Below are positions 43,701 through 51,762 of a DNA stretch of 64,000 nucleotides, one piece after another. Numbering within the stretch: the first letter of the stretch is position 1; every line of letters begins with the position of its first letter. Position numbers and translations under genes: made by a program. The notes beneath the pieces are model-generated. The model was not told the DNA's origin. It ran no database searches and saw nothing but the letters and a program-made list of their open reading frames with translations. This DNA is from Pseudomonas sp. RIT623 (GTDB lineage: Bacteria; Pseudomonadota; Gammaproteobacteria; Pseudomonadales; Pseudomonadaceae): the NCBI RefSeq assembly GCF_004519305.1, contig NZ_SOZA01000008.1, positions 124,001 through 188,000 on the forward strand, given 5' to 3'.

Positions 43701-44851
43701 AGCAGTTGGCCGAGTCCCAGAGCAGCAGCCACATGAAGGACGAGTTCTTCGCCGTCATGTCCCACGAGCTCAAGCACCCGCTGAACCTGATCCAGCTCAA
43801 CGCCGAGATCCTGCGCCGGGTCCCGGCGGTCAAGGGGGCCAGTGCCGCCAGCAAGGCCGTGGCGACCATCTGCGAGGCGGTCGCCAGTCAGGCACGGATC
43901 ATCGACGACCTGCTCGATGTCGCGCGTATCCGCACCGGCAAGCTCAAGCTCAAGACCCAACAGCTCGACCTGAGCCTGGTGCTGCAGGGCATACACGCGG
44001 TGGTGGTCAACGAGCAGCACGACTGCAGCGTGCGCCTGGCCCTGCCCGCCGATGGCGCGCCGGTTTACATCGAAGGTGACGGCACGCGACTGGAGCAGAT
44101 CATCTGGAACCTGTTGAACAATGCGCTGAAGTTCAGCCCCGCCGGCAGCGAGATCCGCCTGGTGCTGAGCCGGCATGATAGCCAGGCGCAACTGGATGTG
44201 ATCGACCAGGGCGTCGGCTTGACCGATGAGAACCTGGAAACGGTGTTCGACCTGTTCAGCCAGGCCGCGCCCCAGCTCGCCAGCCACAGCCGCGACGGGC
44301 TGGGCATTGGCCTGTCACTGGTGCGCCAACTGGTGAAGGCCCACGGTGGCACGGTGAGCGCCCACTCCCAGGGGCTGGGACGCGGCGCGACCTTCAGCGT
44401 ACGCCTGCCGTTGTGCGACCCACGGCAGCAGCCGCAGCCCGGCACCGCCCCGGAAGCTGCCGAGGGGCGGCTGAGCGGCGTGCGGGTGTTGCTGGTGGAC
44501 GACTCGGTGGAAATCCTTGAGGTCATGCAGCAACTGCTGGAAATGGAAAGCGCCGAGGTCGAGGCCCACAGCGACCCGCACGCGGCGCTGGAGGCGGCCG
44601 TCGCCGGACGTTACGACGTCATCCTGTCCGATATCGGCATGCCAGGCATGGACGGCCATGCCCTGATCAAGGCGCTGCGCGCGCTGGAGCACCTACGCTA
44701 TATCCCGGCCATCGCCCTGACCGGCTATGGCGCCAGCGCCGACCAGTACAAGTCGCGGCAATCGGGCTTCGACCGCCACCTGAACAAACCGGTTGGCTAT
44801 GACGAGCTAATCGAGGCGATAGAGGCCCTGAACGGGTCGGTGCCCTACTGA
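40733..44851 (+). CDS. CheB-CheR-PAS-histidine kinase-receiver multidomain sensor
   Basis: This protein is 1372 aa. It has a CheB methylesterase (about 22-205: VVGIGASAGG, HVYVIAPAN, VVLSGTGSDGAVG) and a CheR methyltransferase (215-495: MLIGVTNFFRDREAF, WSAGSSTGEEAYSLA, VCRNLLIYLD). A coiled linker with repeated heptads follows (about 690-745, ELTASNEEMQAINAELRSAS), then two PAS domains (750-990), a HisKA box FFAVMSHELKHPLN (near 1005), an HATPase, and a receiver (VLLVDDSVEIL; DVILSDIGMPGMDG). ATG 40733 is preferred over the GTG two codons earlier. Soluble; known relatives sense general stress or light. Ligand unknown. Confidence 0.93.
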   Translation: MKSSSKTTLASPHNPALSPSHLDFPVVGIGASAGGLEAIRTFFQHMVQDSGMAFVVVLHLSPDHQSQADRIIQAVTRMPVRQVTEPVPIERNHVYVIAPANRLSTNDGYLRVSPANRSRGDHVAIDLFFRDLADVHKDHAFCVVLSGTGSDGAVGLSRIKEQGGVTLVQTPEDALYPDMPQAALATGMVDLLLPVAEMPARLLTLWRTARAVKLPRIEDDSLPPALGEREGDPTVSDPLLEEILALLHGNTGHDFAHYKRATVLRRLERRLHVTGQTDLAGYRDFLQAHPEEARALLADMLIGVTNFFRDREAFDALQRHVMPGLVNDHGDDEIRVWSAGSSTGEEAYSLAMLVTEQLALAQRSAQVQIFATDLDERAVAIGRLGLYPEAIAADVSPQRLRQFFAKQDQHYRVRKEIREQVLFARHNLLSDPPFSQLDLIVCRNLLIYLDREVQRDILRLFHFALRPGGHLFLGSSESTDLAAELFVAVDKRNRIFRAREVSSSRHPERLQAPLPAAAQAPVKARAGRRLAYAEIHHRALARRSPPSLIVDADGNILHMSEGVGPFLRHAGGELSHNLLNLVLAPLRPALRSALLQAQGSGQAVTSRAISVNLDEQRSDVRILVQPHQDELSASECLLVVLQACEADQPTAVGPAIELAEGTLLGNLERELHRTRLQLQETIEQSEFSSQELTASNEEMQAINAELRSASEELETSKEELQSINEELLTVNYELKTKVEETDKVNDYLSNLIASTDIATVFVDRNLHIRWFTPRATDIFSMLPVDTGRSLLDITHRLDYPGLADDARAVVERETTIEREVLGDNQHWYLARLLPYRASERNVDGTVLTFIDISKSRAAEERLRQGEERMRLVAESTHDFAIILLDEQGLIIDWNTGAALIFGYGKDEVLGQHYQLIFTEQDRGDGVPERELRAARLHGRGQDERWHVRKDGSRFYCSGEVSRLKGSSLRGYVKIARDLTGHKRLHDEQTKQLAESQSSSHMKDEFFAVMSHELKHPLNLIQLNAEILRRVPAVKGASAASKAVATICEAVASQARIIDDLLDVARIRTGKLKLKTQQLDLSLVLQGIHAVVVNEQHDCSVRLALPADGAPVYIEGDGTRLEQIIWNLLNNALKFSPAGSEIRLVLSRHDSQAQLDVIDQGVGLTDENLETVFDLFSQAAPQLASHSRDGLGIGLSLVRQLVKAHGGTVSAHSQGLGRGATFSVRLPLCDPRQQPQPGTAPEAAEGRLSGVRVLLVDDSVEILEVMQQLLEMESAEVEAHSDPHAALEAAVAGRYDVILSDIGMPGMDGHALIKALRALEHLRYIPAIALTGYGASADQYKSRQSGFDRHLNKPVGYDELIEAIEALNGSVPY

Positions 44852-44886
44852 GCGGCACCGGCTACGCCGATGTTTGCCGGCGAGCC

Positions 44887-45438
44887 TCAGGCATGCACGC
44901 TCCACTGGCAGGCATCCGCCGCGATCGGCACTTCGTCGATGGCCTGGATCATCCCGCTGGCCAGGGCTTCCTTGGGCCCGAGGATGCGCGGATAGGCCAT
45001 CAGGTAACGCGCTACATCCAGCACCTGGTCGGCGCCCGCGGTGCGCTCGGCGACAATCTGCGCATACAGCCGCAGGTCATAATCCAGGCTCATGGCGTAC
45101 TCGGCCATCCGCGCATGGTCAACCGAGCCGTGCAGGGTCCAGTGGAAAGGGTGGAACAGGAACTTGCTGCAGGCGCAGGCCGTCCGCTGGCTGCCAGCCA
45201 GGAACAGGATGTTGCCCATCGACTCGACGGTACCCAGGTTATGGGTATGCACCGGCACCGGCAGCGAACGCAGGTAGTTGTACAGGGTGAACCCATAACT
45301 GCACTCGCCGCCCATGGTGGCGACGTTGATCTGCAGCAGCTCGGCGCCTTGCTGCAACGCCCGGGAACAGGTGTTGATGAGGTTGCCGCAGGTGGCGGAG
45401 TTGATCGGGCCGGTGTAGTGAATGATATGTCTGGCCAT
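44887..45438 (-). CDS. ClpP-like serine protease
   Basis: This 183-aa protein has a ClpP/crotonase fold. The catalytic Ser is in GTVESMGNILFLAG and the His in KFLFHPFHW. An Asp candidate follows in the YDLRLY region. It is shorter than housekeeping ClpP and lacks a leader, so it is probably a stress-region paralogue with its own substrate. No ClpX or ClpA partner is adjacent. Convergent with the CheB-CheR kinase gene. Confidence 0.83.
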   Translation of the reverse strand: MARHIIHYTGPINSATCGNLINTCSRALQQGAELLQINVATMGGECSYGFTLYNYLRSLPVPVHTHNLGTVESMGNILFLAGSQRTACACSKFLFHPFHWTLHGSVDHARMAEYAMSLDYDLRLYAQIVAERTAGADQVLDVARYLMAYPRILGPKEALASGMIQAIDEVPIAADACQWSVHA

Positions 45439-45452
45439 GCCGTCCTCCCAGG

Positions 45453-45830
45453 TCAGTCGGGGTCATCGCTTGGGTCCGGAGCCTGCTGCTCGCCCATCTG
45501 CTGATAGTGCTTGCGCAGGGCATGCAGCTTGGCCGGGTCCATGTCTTCAAGGTCCAGCAGGGCCTTGTGGGCGCGTTTGGTGGTGCGCAGCAGTTCGTCG
45601 ATCTTTATGTGCAACACGTCGTTGTCCCGGTTCTGGGTGTTCTGGATCAGGAACACCATCAGGAAGGTGATGATGGTGGTCGAGGTATTGATCACCAGCT
45701 GCCAGGTGTCGTTGAAGTCGAACAGCGGGCCGCTGACCGCCCAGGTGACGATCAACAGCAGAGCGATGGCGAAGGTCAGCGGACGGCCGCTGACCTTCGC
45801 CAGCCATTGGGCAAAACGCTCGAATTTCAT
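45453..45830 (-). CDS. Low-affinity iron permease family protein
   Basis: This 125-aa protein has two transmembrane helices (FAIALLLIVTWAVSGPLF; TSTTIITFLMVFLIQNTQN), then NRDNDVLHIKIDELLRTTKRAHKALLDLEDMD, the hallmark of the fungal Fet4-related bacterial family. Iron transport is not proven for such short forms. The ATG 45830 start fits the family. Its 5' neighbour is a small acidic protein with which it probably forms an operon. Confidence 0.85.
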   Translation of the reverse strand: MKFERFAQWLAKVSGRPLTFAIALLLIVTWAVSGPLFDFNDTWQLVINTSTTIITFLMVFLIQNTQNRDNDVLHIKIDELLRTTKRAHKALLDLEDMDPAKLHALRKHYQQMGEQQAPDPSDDPD

Positions 45831-45841
45831 GGCCCAGGCCC

Positions 45842-45979
45842 TCAACCAGGTTGTTGCTGTTCACCAGGCAGGCCTTCGATATCGGGGTCGCTTGGCTGAA
45901 CTTCCGGTTCGTCTTGCGGCGTCGGCGCAGGCCGGTCCGGTGGGTCGTTGAGTTCATCGAAATCAGTGTTTTCGTTCAT
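45842..45979 (-). CDS. Short acidic proline-rich protein
   Basis: This 45-aa protein, MNENTDFDELNDPPDRPAPT, continues acidic and proline-rich to PGEQQQPG and is likely disordered. A ggagg site is well placed upstream of ATG 45979. The gene lies 11 bp ahead of the iron-permease-family gene. Function unknown. Confidence 0.65.
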   Translation of the reverse strand: MNENTDFDELNDPPDRPAPTPQDEPEVQPSDPDIEGLPGEQQQPG

Positions 45980-46139
45980 TGTGCCGTTCCTCCAGTTCTT
46001 GCAGCCGCCATCCGGTGGAGGCATGGGCGCCAGGCAAAGTTCCGCCAGGTTGTCCGTCGCCCCACTCGTCAATAATGCTGAACCGCCAAAGCGCGCCCAG
46101 GGTCGCTAGTGATAAGTGCACGAACGAGTGGGAGCCCCT

Positions 46140-47057
46140 GTGAGCGAGATCCGCATTGGTATTTCCGGTTGGCGCTATGGCCCGTGGCGCAAGGACTTCT
46201 ACCCCAAGGGCCTGCGCCAGGACGACGAACTGGCGTTCGCCTCGCGGGCGGTGAACAGCATCGAGATCAATGGTTCGTTCTATGCGCTACAAACACCCGA
46301 GCGCTATCGCCAATGGCATGACCAGACGCCGGAGGACTTCGTCTTCGCCGTCAAGGCGCCGCGCTACATAACCCATGTACGGCGGCTCAGGGACATCGAC
46401 GAGGCGCTGGCCAACTTCTTCGCGTCCGGGCCGCTATTGCTGGGCACCAAGCTGGGGCCTTTTCTCTGGCAGTTTCCGCCATCGATGAAGTTCGATGAGC
46501 AGCGCTTCGCTGACTTCCTCGCCCGCCTGCCCAAGGATCGGCGGGCCGCTCGCGCCTGCGCCGAACAGTGCGCTGAACGCCTGCGGGGTAACGCCGGCAA
46601 CGCCATCGGCGGTCAGGCTCGACTGCGCCATGCCGTGGAGATCCGTCACCCGAGCTTTCTCTGCGACACCTTCGTCAAGCTACTGCGCAAGCACAAGGTG
46701 GCGCTGGTAGTCGCCGACAGCGCGGGAAAATGGCCGTATGTCGAGGACGTTACCGCCGACTTCATCTACATGCGTCTGCATGGCGACGTAGAGCTCTACA
46801 GCAGCGGCTACACCGCCAAAGCGCTGCGCCGCTGGCGCTTGCGCATCCAGGCCTGGAACCAGGGAGGCCAGCCCGACGATGCGCAGCTGATCGTTGCGCG
46901 CGCCCCGGCCAAGCGGACCTCGCGCGCAGTGTACTGCTATTTCGACAACGATCAGAAGGTCCATGCCCCTTACGACGCCCGGCGCCTGTTGGGCAAGCTG
47001 GGACTGGACGGTGACTTGGCTACCGAGCCGGGCGTGCCCCCAGAGGTGCAACTATGA
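46140..47057 (+). CDS. DUF72 family protein
   Basis: This 305-aa TIM-barrel-like protein has [64 protein letters not shown] and [16 protein letters not shown], all DUF72 signatures. GTG 46140 is preferred (ggga at good spacing). It overlaps the YbhP-like gene by 4 bp (atga), so it is co-translated. Enzyme activity unknown. Confidence 0.88.
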   Translation: MSEIRIGISGWRYGPWRKDFYPKGLRQDDELAFASRAVNSIEINGSFYALQTPERYRQWHDQTPEDFVFAVKAPRYITHVRRLRDIDEALANFFASGPLLLGTKLGPFLWQFPPSMKFDEQRFADFLARLPKDRRAARACAEQCAERLRGNAGNAIGGQARLRHAVEIRHPSFLCDTFVKLLRKHKVALVVADSAGKWPYVEDVTADFIYMRLHGDVELYSSGYTAKALRRWRLRIQAWNQGGQPDDAQLIVARAPAKRTSRAVYCYFDNDQKVHAPYDARRLLGKLGLDGDLATEPGVPPEVQL

Positions 47058-47827
47058 ACCGCACCTTGCCAGCCCCCAGCTGCATCATCGACAAGATCAC
47101 CGCGGTACGCCGCCTGACGGTGCTGACGCTGAACGTGCACAAGGGTTTCACCCTGTTCAACCGGCGCTTCATCCTGCCCGAGCTGCGCGAAGCGGTGCGG
47201 GCCACCGGGGCCGACCTGGTGTTCCTCCAGGAGGTACATGGCAGCCACCAGCAGCACGCCGAGCGGCACCCGACCTGGCCGCAGACGCCGCAGTACGAGT
47301 TCCTCGCCGACAGCATGTGGCCGCAGTTCGCCTATGGGCGCAACGCGGTTTATCCCCATGGCGACCATGGCAACGCCTTGCTGTCGAAGTTTCCCATCAG
47401 CGCGTTTGACAACCTCGACGTGTCGATTCAAGGCAACGAGCAGCGCGGCCTGCTGCATTGCCGCCTGGAGGTGCCTGGGCAGACCCAGGTGCACGCCATC
47501 TGCGTGCACCTGGGTCTGCGCGAGGCGCACCGGCAACGCCAGGTGGAGTTGTTGCTGCAGCTGCTCGACAGGTTGCCGCCGGATGCGCCGGTGATCGTCG
47601 CCGGCGACTTCAACGATTGGCGGCTGAAGGCAAATGCCGTGCTGACCGAGCGTCTGGTCGAGGCTTTCGGCCGACCTGCGCGCAGTTTCCCGGCGCGCTT
47701 GCCGCTGCTGCGCCTGGACCGCATCTATCTGCGCAATGCCCGGGCCCGTAGCGCCGGGGTGCTAGCCAAATACCCCTGGTCGCACCTGTCCGACCATGCG
47801 CCCTTGGTGGCGCAGGTGACGCTATGA
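47054..47827 (+). CDS. Endonuclease/exonuclease/phosphatase family protein (YbhP-like)
   Basis: This 257-aa protein of the Mg-dependent EEP fold has [48 protein letters not shown] and [11 protein letters not shown], giving the catalytic Asn, Glu, Asp and His residues. Overlaps ClsB by 4 bp. In E. coli ybhP-clsB-ybhN form one operon; the same order is seen here, so it probably supports cardiolipin metabolism. Confidence 0.87.
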   Translation: MNRTLPAPSCIIDKITAVRRLTVLTLNVHKGFTLFNRRFILPELREAVRATGADLVFLQEVHGSHQQHAERHPTWPQTPQYEFLADSMWPQFAYGRNAVYPHGDHGNALLSKFPISAFDNLDVSIQGNEQRGLLHCRLEVPGQTQVHAICVHLGLREAHRQRQVELLLQLLDRLPPDAPVIVAGDFNDWRLKANAVLTERLVEAFGRPARSFPARLPLLRLDRIYLRNARARSAGVLAKYPWSHLSDHAPLVAQVTL

Positions 47828-49026
47828 ACGGGCAATGGCTGGACGGCAACCAGGTCGAGTTGCTGATCAACGGCGAGCAATATTATCCGCGCGTGTTCGC
47901 CGCCATGGCCCAGGCCCGGAAGGAAATCCTCCTGGAAACCTTCATCATCTACGACGACAAGGTCGGCCAGCCGTTGCGCCAGGCGCTAATCGACGCCGCC
48001 CGCCGAGGCGTGCGGGTGGAAGTGGCGGTGGACGGCTATGGCACGGCCGACCTGGACGATGCCTTCGTCTCGTCGATGACCGAGGCTGGGGTGCACGTCC
48101 ATGCCTTCGATCCCAAGCCGCGCCTGGCCGGCATGCGCACCAACCTGTTCCGCCGCCTGCACCGCAAGATCCTGGTGATCGACGGCCAGCGGGCCTTCAT
48201 TGGTGGCATCAACTACAGCGCCGATCACCTCGCCGACTTCGGCCCACAGGCCAAGCAGGACTATGCCGTCGAGGTCACAGGCCCCGTGGTGGCCCAGGTG
48301 CATGCCAGCAGTTGCCGGCTGCTGGCGGCGGTGTTGCGCACGCCCAGTCAGGTCAACCCCAGCACCGGCGCCAGCGGTAGCTGCAGCGCGCTGTTGGTCG
48401 AGCGTGACAACCAGCGCCACCGCAACGACATCGAGCAGCACTACTTGCAGGCCTTTCGCCAGGCCCGCGCGCGTATCGTCGTGGCCAATGCCTACTTCTT
48501 CCCCGGGTACCGCCTGCTGCGCGAGCTGCGCAATGCCGCCCGGCGCGGGATCGAGGTGACCCTGATTCTTCAGGGCCAACCCGACATGCGCTGGGTGCGG
48601 GCACTGTCGCGCCTGCTCTACAACTACCTGCTGCGCGACAACGTGCGTATCCACGAGTACTGCCAACGCCCGCTACACGGCAAGGTGGCGCTGGTGGACG
48701 ACGACTGGGCCACGGTTGGCTCGAGCAACCTCGATCCGCTGAGCCTGTCGTTAAACCTGGAAGCCAATCTGCTAATTCGCGACCGGGCCTTCAACCAAGG
48801 ATTGTACCAACACCTCAGCGAGCTGGCCGCCAAGCAGTGCAAGGTCGTGACGCTCGAGCGCATGGTGCGCGGCTACTGGTGGCGCGCGCCGCTGATCTTC
48901 CTGGGGTTTCACATCACCCGCTACTTCCCGCGCATTGCCGGCTGGTTCCCGGCCCACCGCCAGCGCCTCACCGCGCTGCGCCCTGAGGACGAGACGGCGG
49001 CCAACTACCACGGAGGCAACAGCTGA
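47824..49026 (+). CDS. clsB: Cardiolipin synthase B (phospholipase D superfamily)
   Basis: This 400-aa protein has two HKD motifs: [19 protein letters not shown] (first) and [26 protein letters not shown] (second). Together they form one active site joining two phosphatidylglycerols. Mid-length and without long N-terminal helices, like E. coli ClsB. It overlaps the genes on both sides, consistent with a tight operon. Confidence 0.9.
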   Translation: MNGQWLDGNQVELLINGEQYYPRVFAAMAQARKEILLETFIIYDDKVGQPLRQALIDAARRGVRVEVAVDGYGTADLDDAFVSSMTEAGVHVHAFDPKPRLAGMRTNLFRRLHRKILVIDGQRAFIGGINYSADHLADFGPQAKQDYAVEVTGPVVAQVHASSCRLLAAVLRTPSQVNPSTGASGSCSALLVERDNQRHRNDIEQHYLQAFRQARARIVVANAYFFPGYRLLRELRNAARRGIEVTLILQGQPDMRWVRALSRLLYNYLLRDNVRIHEYCQRPLHGKVALVDDDWATVGSSNLDPLSLSLNLEANLLIRDRAFNQGLYQHLSELAAKQCKVVTLERMVRGYWWRAPLIFLGFHITRYFPRIAGWFPAHRQRLTALRPEDETAANYHGGNS

Positions 49027-49985
49027 TGGCAGGCAAACCGTGGCAGGTCTGGGGAAAACGCCTGCTGACCCTGCTGTTCATCGTGCTGGTGCCGACCCTG
49101 CTGTTTCTGCTGGCGCGCAACCTGGATTGGCAGGAAGTGCGCCAGTCGCTGCTGGCCTACCAGCCCGCCACCCTGGCCCTGGGCCTGCTGCTGGCCCTGT
49201 GCAGCTACCTGGTGTTTGCCAGCTACGACTTGCTGGCGCGGGCCTACACCGGGCACCGCTTGCCGGCGCGCCAGGTGCTGCCAGTGGCGTTCGTGTGCTA
49301 CGCATTCAACCTAAACTTCACCACCTGGGTCGGCGGTGTCGCCCTGCGCTATCGGCTGTACAGCCGCCTGGGCCTGGATACCCCGACCATTACCCGCATC
49401 CTCACCTTGGGCCTGTTGACCAACTGGATGGGCTACATGCTGCTGGCCGGCACGGTGTTCGCCCTGGGCCAGGTCAAATTACCGGCCAACTGGGCGCTGG
49501 GCGCTGGCGGCCTGCGCCTGGTCGGCGGGCTGATGATCGCCGTGGTTGTGGCTTACCTGTTGGCTTGCGCATTCGCCAGGCGCCGTACCTGGCACTTGCG
49601 TGGCCACCCGATCACCCTGCCCGCGTTACGCCTGGCGCTGTGCCAGGTGGCATTGGGCGCGAGCAATTGGGCATTGATGGCGGCACTGATCCACCTACTG
49701 CTGCCGGCCGAGCTGGCCTATCCGTCGGTGCTCGGTGTGTTGTTGATCAGTTGCGTGGCCGGCGTGGTCGCCCATATTCCCGCTGGGCTGGGTGTGCTGG
49801 AAGCGGTGTTCCTGGCCCTGCTGCATGGCCAACTCGGGCAAGGCAGCCTGGTCGCGGCGCTGTTGGGCTATCGCACGTTGTACTACCTGATCCCGTTGCT
49901 GCTGGCGGTGATCACCTACCTGATCCTGGAAAAACGCGCCAAGGCTCTGCGCCAACAGACAAGCGCTGCGCCAGACACGCGCTAA
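49026..49985 (+). CDS. YbhN/lysylphosphatidylglycerol synthase-type membrane protein (UPF0104)
   Basis: This 319-aa protein has eight or so helices and the UPF0104 pattern: NLNFTTWVGGVALRYRLYSRLG, ILTLGLLTNWMGYMLL and AHIPAGLGVLEAVFLALL. Related domains sit in MprF flippases; here it lacks the synthase domain. Start overlaps the ClsB stop by 1 bp (tgatg). Likely moves or senses a lipid. Confidence 0.87.
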   Translation: MAGKPWQVWGKRLLTLLFIVLVPTLLFLLARNLDWQEVRQSLLAYQPATLALGLLLALCSYLVFASYDLLARAYTGHRLPARQVLPVAFVCYAFNLNFTTWVGGVALRYRLYSRLGLDTPTITRILTLGLLTNWMGYMLLAGTVFALGQVKLPANWALGAGGLRLVGGLMIAVVVAYLLACAFARRRTWHLRGHPITLPALRLALCQVALGASNWALMAALIHLLLPAELAYPSVLGVLLISCVAGVVAHIPAGLGVLEAVFLALLHGQLGQGSLVAALLGYRTLYYLIPLLLAVITYLILEKRAKALRQQTSAAPDTR

Positions 49986-49997
49986 AGGAGATCTGTC

Positions 49998-50426
49998 ATG
50001 CGAACGATCCTGCTGTTCAGCCTGCTCGCCGGCCTGGCCTGTGGCCAGGTACAAGCCGCCGGCTGCGACGTCGTCACCCAGTCTTCCAGCGAATCGGTCA
50101 AGCCAGTGCAGGGGCATACTTGTTATAGCTTCAGCAACATGCCCGCCGAAGCGATTGCCTGGTCCTGCAGCAACCAAAGCAAGGCAATGCTCAACAGCCG
50201 CAAGCGCCCGGTAGAACGCTGCGCCGACGGCAGCATCGGCAGTTGCATCGCGCCGTTGACCCAGGAAACCCTGGCCAATCCCGACGCGGCCGGCCGTGAC
50301 GAGCCAAGCACGCGCCCCGCCGTACCCAAGCAGGCGCGGATCATCACCTACTACTACGACACTCCGAGCCTGGGCCAGGCGCGCAGCGATTGCGAACGCA
50401 ACGACGGCATCTGGCAGACCCACTGA
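49998..50426 (+). CDS. Small secreted protein
   Basis: This 142-aa protein has a signal peptide (MRTILLFSLLAGLACGQVQA). The mature part has several cysteines (CDVV, TCYSF, SCSNQ, RCADG, SCIAP, DCERND) consistent with disulfide stabilisation in the periplasm. An aaaggag site precedes it. Function unknown. Confidence 0.72.
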   Translation: MRTILLFSLLAGLACGQVQAAGCDVVTQSSSESVKPVQGHTCYSFSNMPAEAIAWSCSNQSKAMLNSRKRPVERCADGSIGSCIAPLTQETLANPDAAGRDEPSTRPAVPKQARIITYYYDTPSLGQARSDCERNDGIWQTH

Positions 50427-50443
50427 ACGCAAGGAGAACCACC

Positions 50444-50818
50444 ATGCCCCGTGGAGACAAAGACAAGTACACCGACAAACAGAAACGCAAGGCCGAACAT
50501 ATCGAGGACAGCTACGAAAGCAAAGGCGTGCCCAAGGACCAAGCCGAGGCGCGGGCCTGGGCCACGGTCAACAAGCAGTCCGGCGGTGGCGAGCGCAAGG
50601 GCGGTTCGGGTCAGGCGAAAAGCCCCGCCGCCAAAGCCCGGTCGCGCGCCTCTTCGGCGCGCCGCGCGGTGGCCACCAAGCAAGGGGTGGCCCGACCAGG
50701 CCAGCGCCTGGAGGACATGACCAAGGCCCAGTTGATGGACCGCGCGCGCAAGCAGGCGATCGTCGGGCGTTCGCGCATGCGCAAGGATGAATTGATCGAG
50801 GCGCTACGCAAGGCCTGA
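50444..50818 (+). CDS. Basic protein with Rho-N/SAP-like C-terminus
   Basis: This 124-aa protein is very Lys/Arg/Ala-rich. The N-terminus DKYTDKQKRKAEHIEDSYES and KDQAEARAWATVNKQSGGG recall plasmid-stabilisation/ChaB-like sequences. The C-terminus (MTKAQLMDRARKQAIVGRSRMRKDELIEALR) resembles the Rho N-terminal/SAP helix-extended-loop-helix fold, thus likely nucleic-acid binding. ATG 50444 has an aaggag site. Confidence 0.8.
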   Translation: MPRGDKDKYTDKQKRKAEHIEDSYESKGVPKDQAEARAWATVNKQSGGGERKGGSGQAKSPAAKARSRASSARRAVATKQGVARPGQRLEDMTKAQLMDRARKQAIVGRSRMRKDELIEALRKA

Positions 50819-50841
50819 TCGGGTTGTCGCCGGGCCCGCTC

Positions 50842-50875
50842 GCTCCCAGCAAAGCCAGTCAGCGTTGCTGGGAGC
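50842..50875. terminator. Bidirectional hairpin between convergent genes
   Basis: An 11-bp perfect stem (gctcccagcaa / ttgctgggagc) with a 12-nt loop is embedded in longer complementary GC-rich flanks. It lies between the Rho-N-like gene (plus) and the metallothionein gene (minus). Confidence 0.7.
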
Positions 50876-50896
50876 GGGCCTGCCTGGTGATGCCCT

Positions 50897-51127
50897 TCAA
50901 GGTGAGATCGGGTCGCTGGCCGGGAAGGTTTCGTCCAGCGCGTTGTCGACATTGCGCTCCTTGGGCTGGGTTGCTTCGCCGCACTTGCAGTCAGCCATGC
51001 GGCACGGTTCGCCATTGCGATGGCCCATGGCGCAGGCTTCGCAGCAATAAGCCTTGCCATCCTGGACCACGGCATTGGCATCAACAGTGCAGGAACAGTG
51101 GTTGCAGGAACAACGTTGCTCGTTCAT
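50897..51127 (-). CDS. Bacterial metallothionein
   Basis: This 76-aa protein has cysteine spacing CSCNHCSCTVDANAVVQDGK, then YCCEACAMGHRNGEPCRMADCKC, as in SmtA/PmtA. It binds zinc or cadmium in a cluster. The extended tail (ERNVDNALDETFPASDPISP) is typical of pseudomonad members. Its ATG overlaps the stop of the upstream acidic protein by 1 bp. Confidence 0.92.
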   Translation of the reverse strand: MNEQRCSCNHCSCTVDANAVVQDGKAYCCEACAMGHRNGEPCRMADCKCGEATQPKERNVDNALDETFPASDPISP

Positions 51128-51588
51128 CAGTGGTTTCTCCCATCGTCGTCTTCGCTGGACACTTCATCCGTCCAAGGTTGCCCGTCGAGCGGCGCGGAAC
51201 GTGCTAGCTCGGCTTCGTCCAGGCCGATACCGCCGCCGATCTCCTCGGCCTCGACGTGACGCAGATGCTTGTCTGCCGGACCGCCCAGACCCGGCTCATG
51301 TGGGTCGCGGGCGCCGCTTTCGTCGAACAGGGTGTCGGGGCTCAAGTCATCGAGGGTGACGTTGTCCTCGTGGGCGCTGTCGCTGAGCGCTTCACCGCCG
51401 CTCATGCCAGCCTCGGCGATGCGCCGTGGCGGGTAGTCCTGGGCTAGCTCGCGGGCTGGGCGCTCGTCGCCGATCCGGCCCTGGCGCGCATCGCGCCGCT
51501 CGCTGAAATCCAGTTCACGAACGCTTCCCATGCGGTCCTCGGTGTCGTCGATCTCGACAGTTGTATTGGGGTCGCTGGGTCTGGCCAT
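51127..51588 (-). CDS. Conserved acidic hypothetical protein
   Basis: This 153-aa, strongly acidic and probably disordered protein includes ERRDARQGRIGDERPARELA, LDDLSPDTLFDESGARDP and DKHLRHVEAEEIGGGIGLDEAELA. Older annotation in pseudomonads calls similar proteins HPr-related, but no PTS phosphohistidine site is visible here. Coupled to the metallothionein gene. Confidence 0.75.
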   Translation of the reverse strand: MARPSDPNTTVEIDDTEDRMGSVRELDFSERRDARQGRIGDERPARELAQDYPPRRIAEAGMSGGEALSDSAHEDNVTLDDLSPDTLFDESGARDPHEPGLGGPADKHLRHVEAEEIGGGIGLDEAELARSAPLDGQPWTDEVSSEDDDGRNH

Positions 51589-51762
51589 GGCAGATCTCCA
51601 TCAGTGGGGGCTCATGGGGTCGACTGCGTTGGCCGGCAAATGATTCAGAGTTTTCACACGCGTTCGTTGCCAATGCCCCCATGGATCGCCACAGCTTTTT
51701 TGAACTCTGCCCCAGCCCATCACCTCCCAAGCAAAAGACCCGCGAACCGTCCGGAGCCCGCC

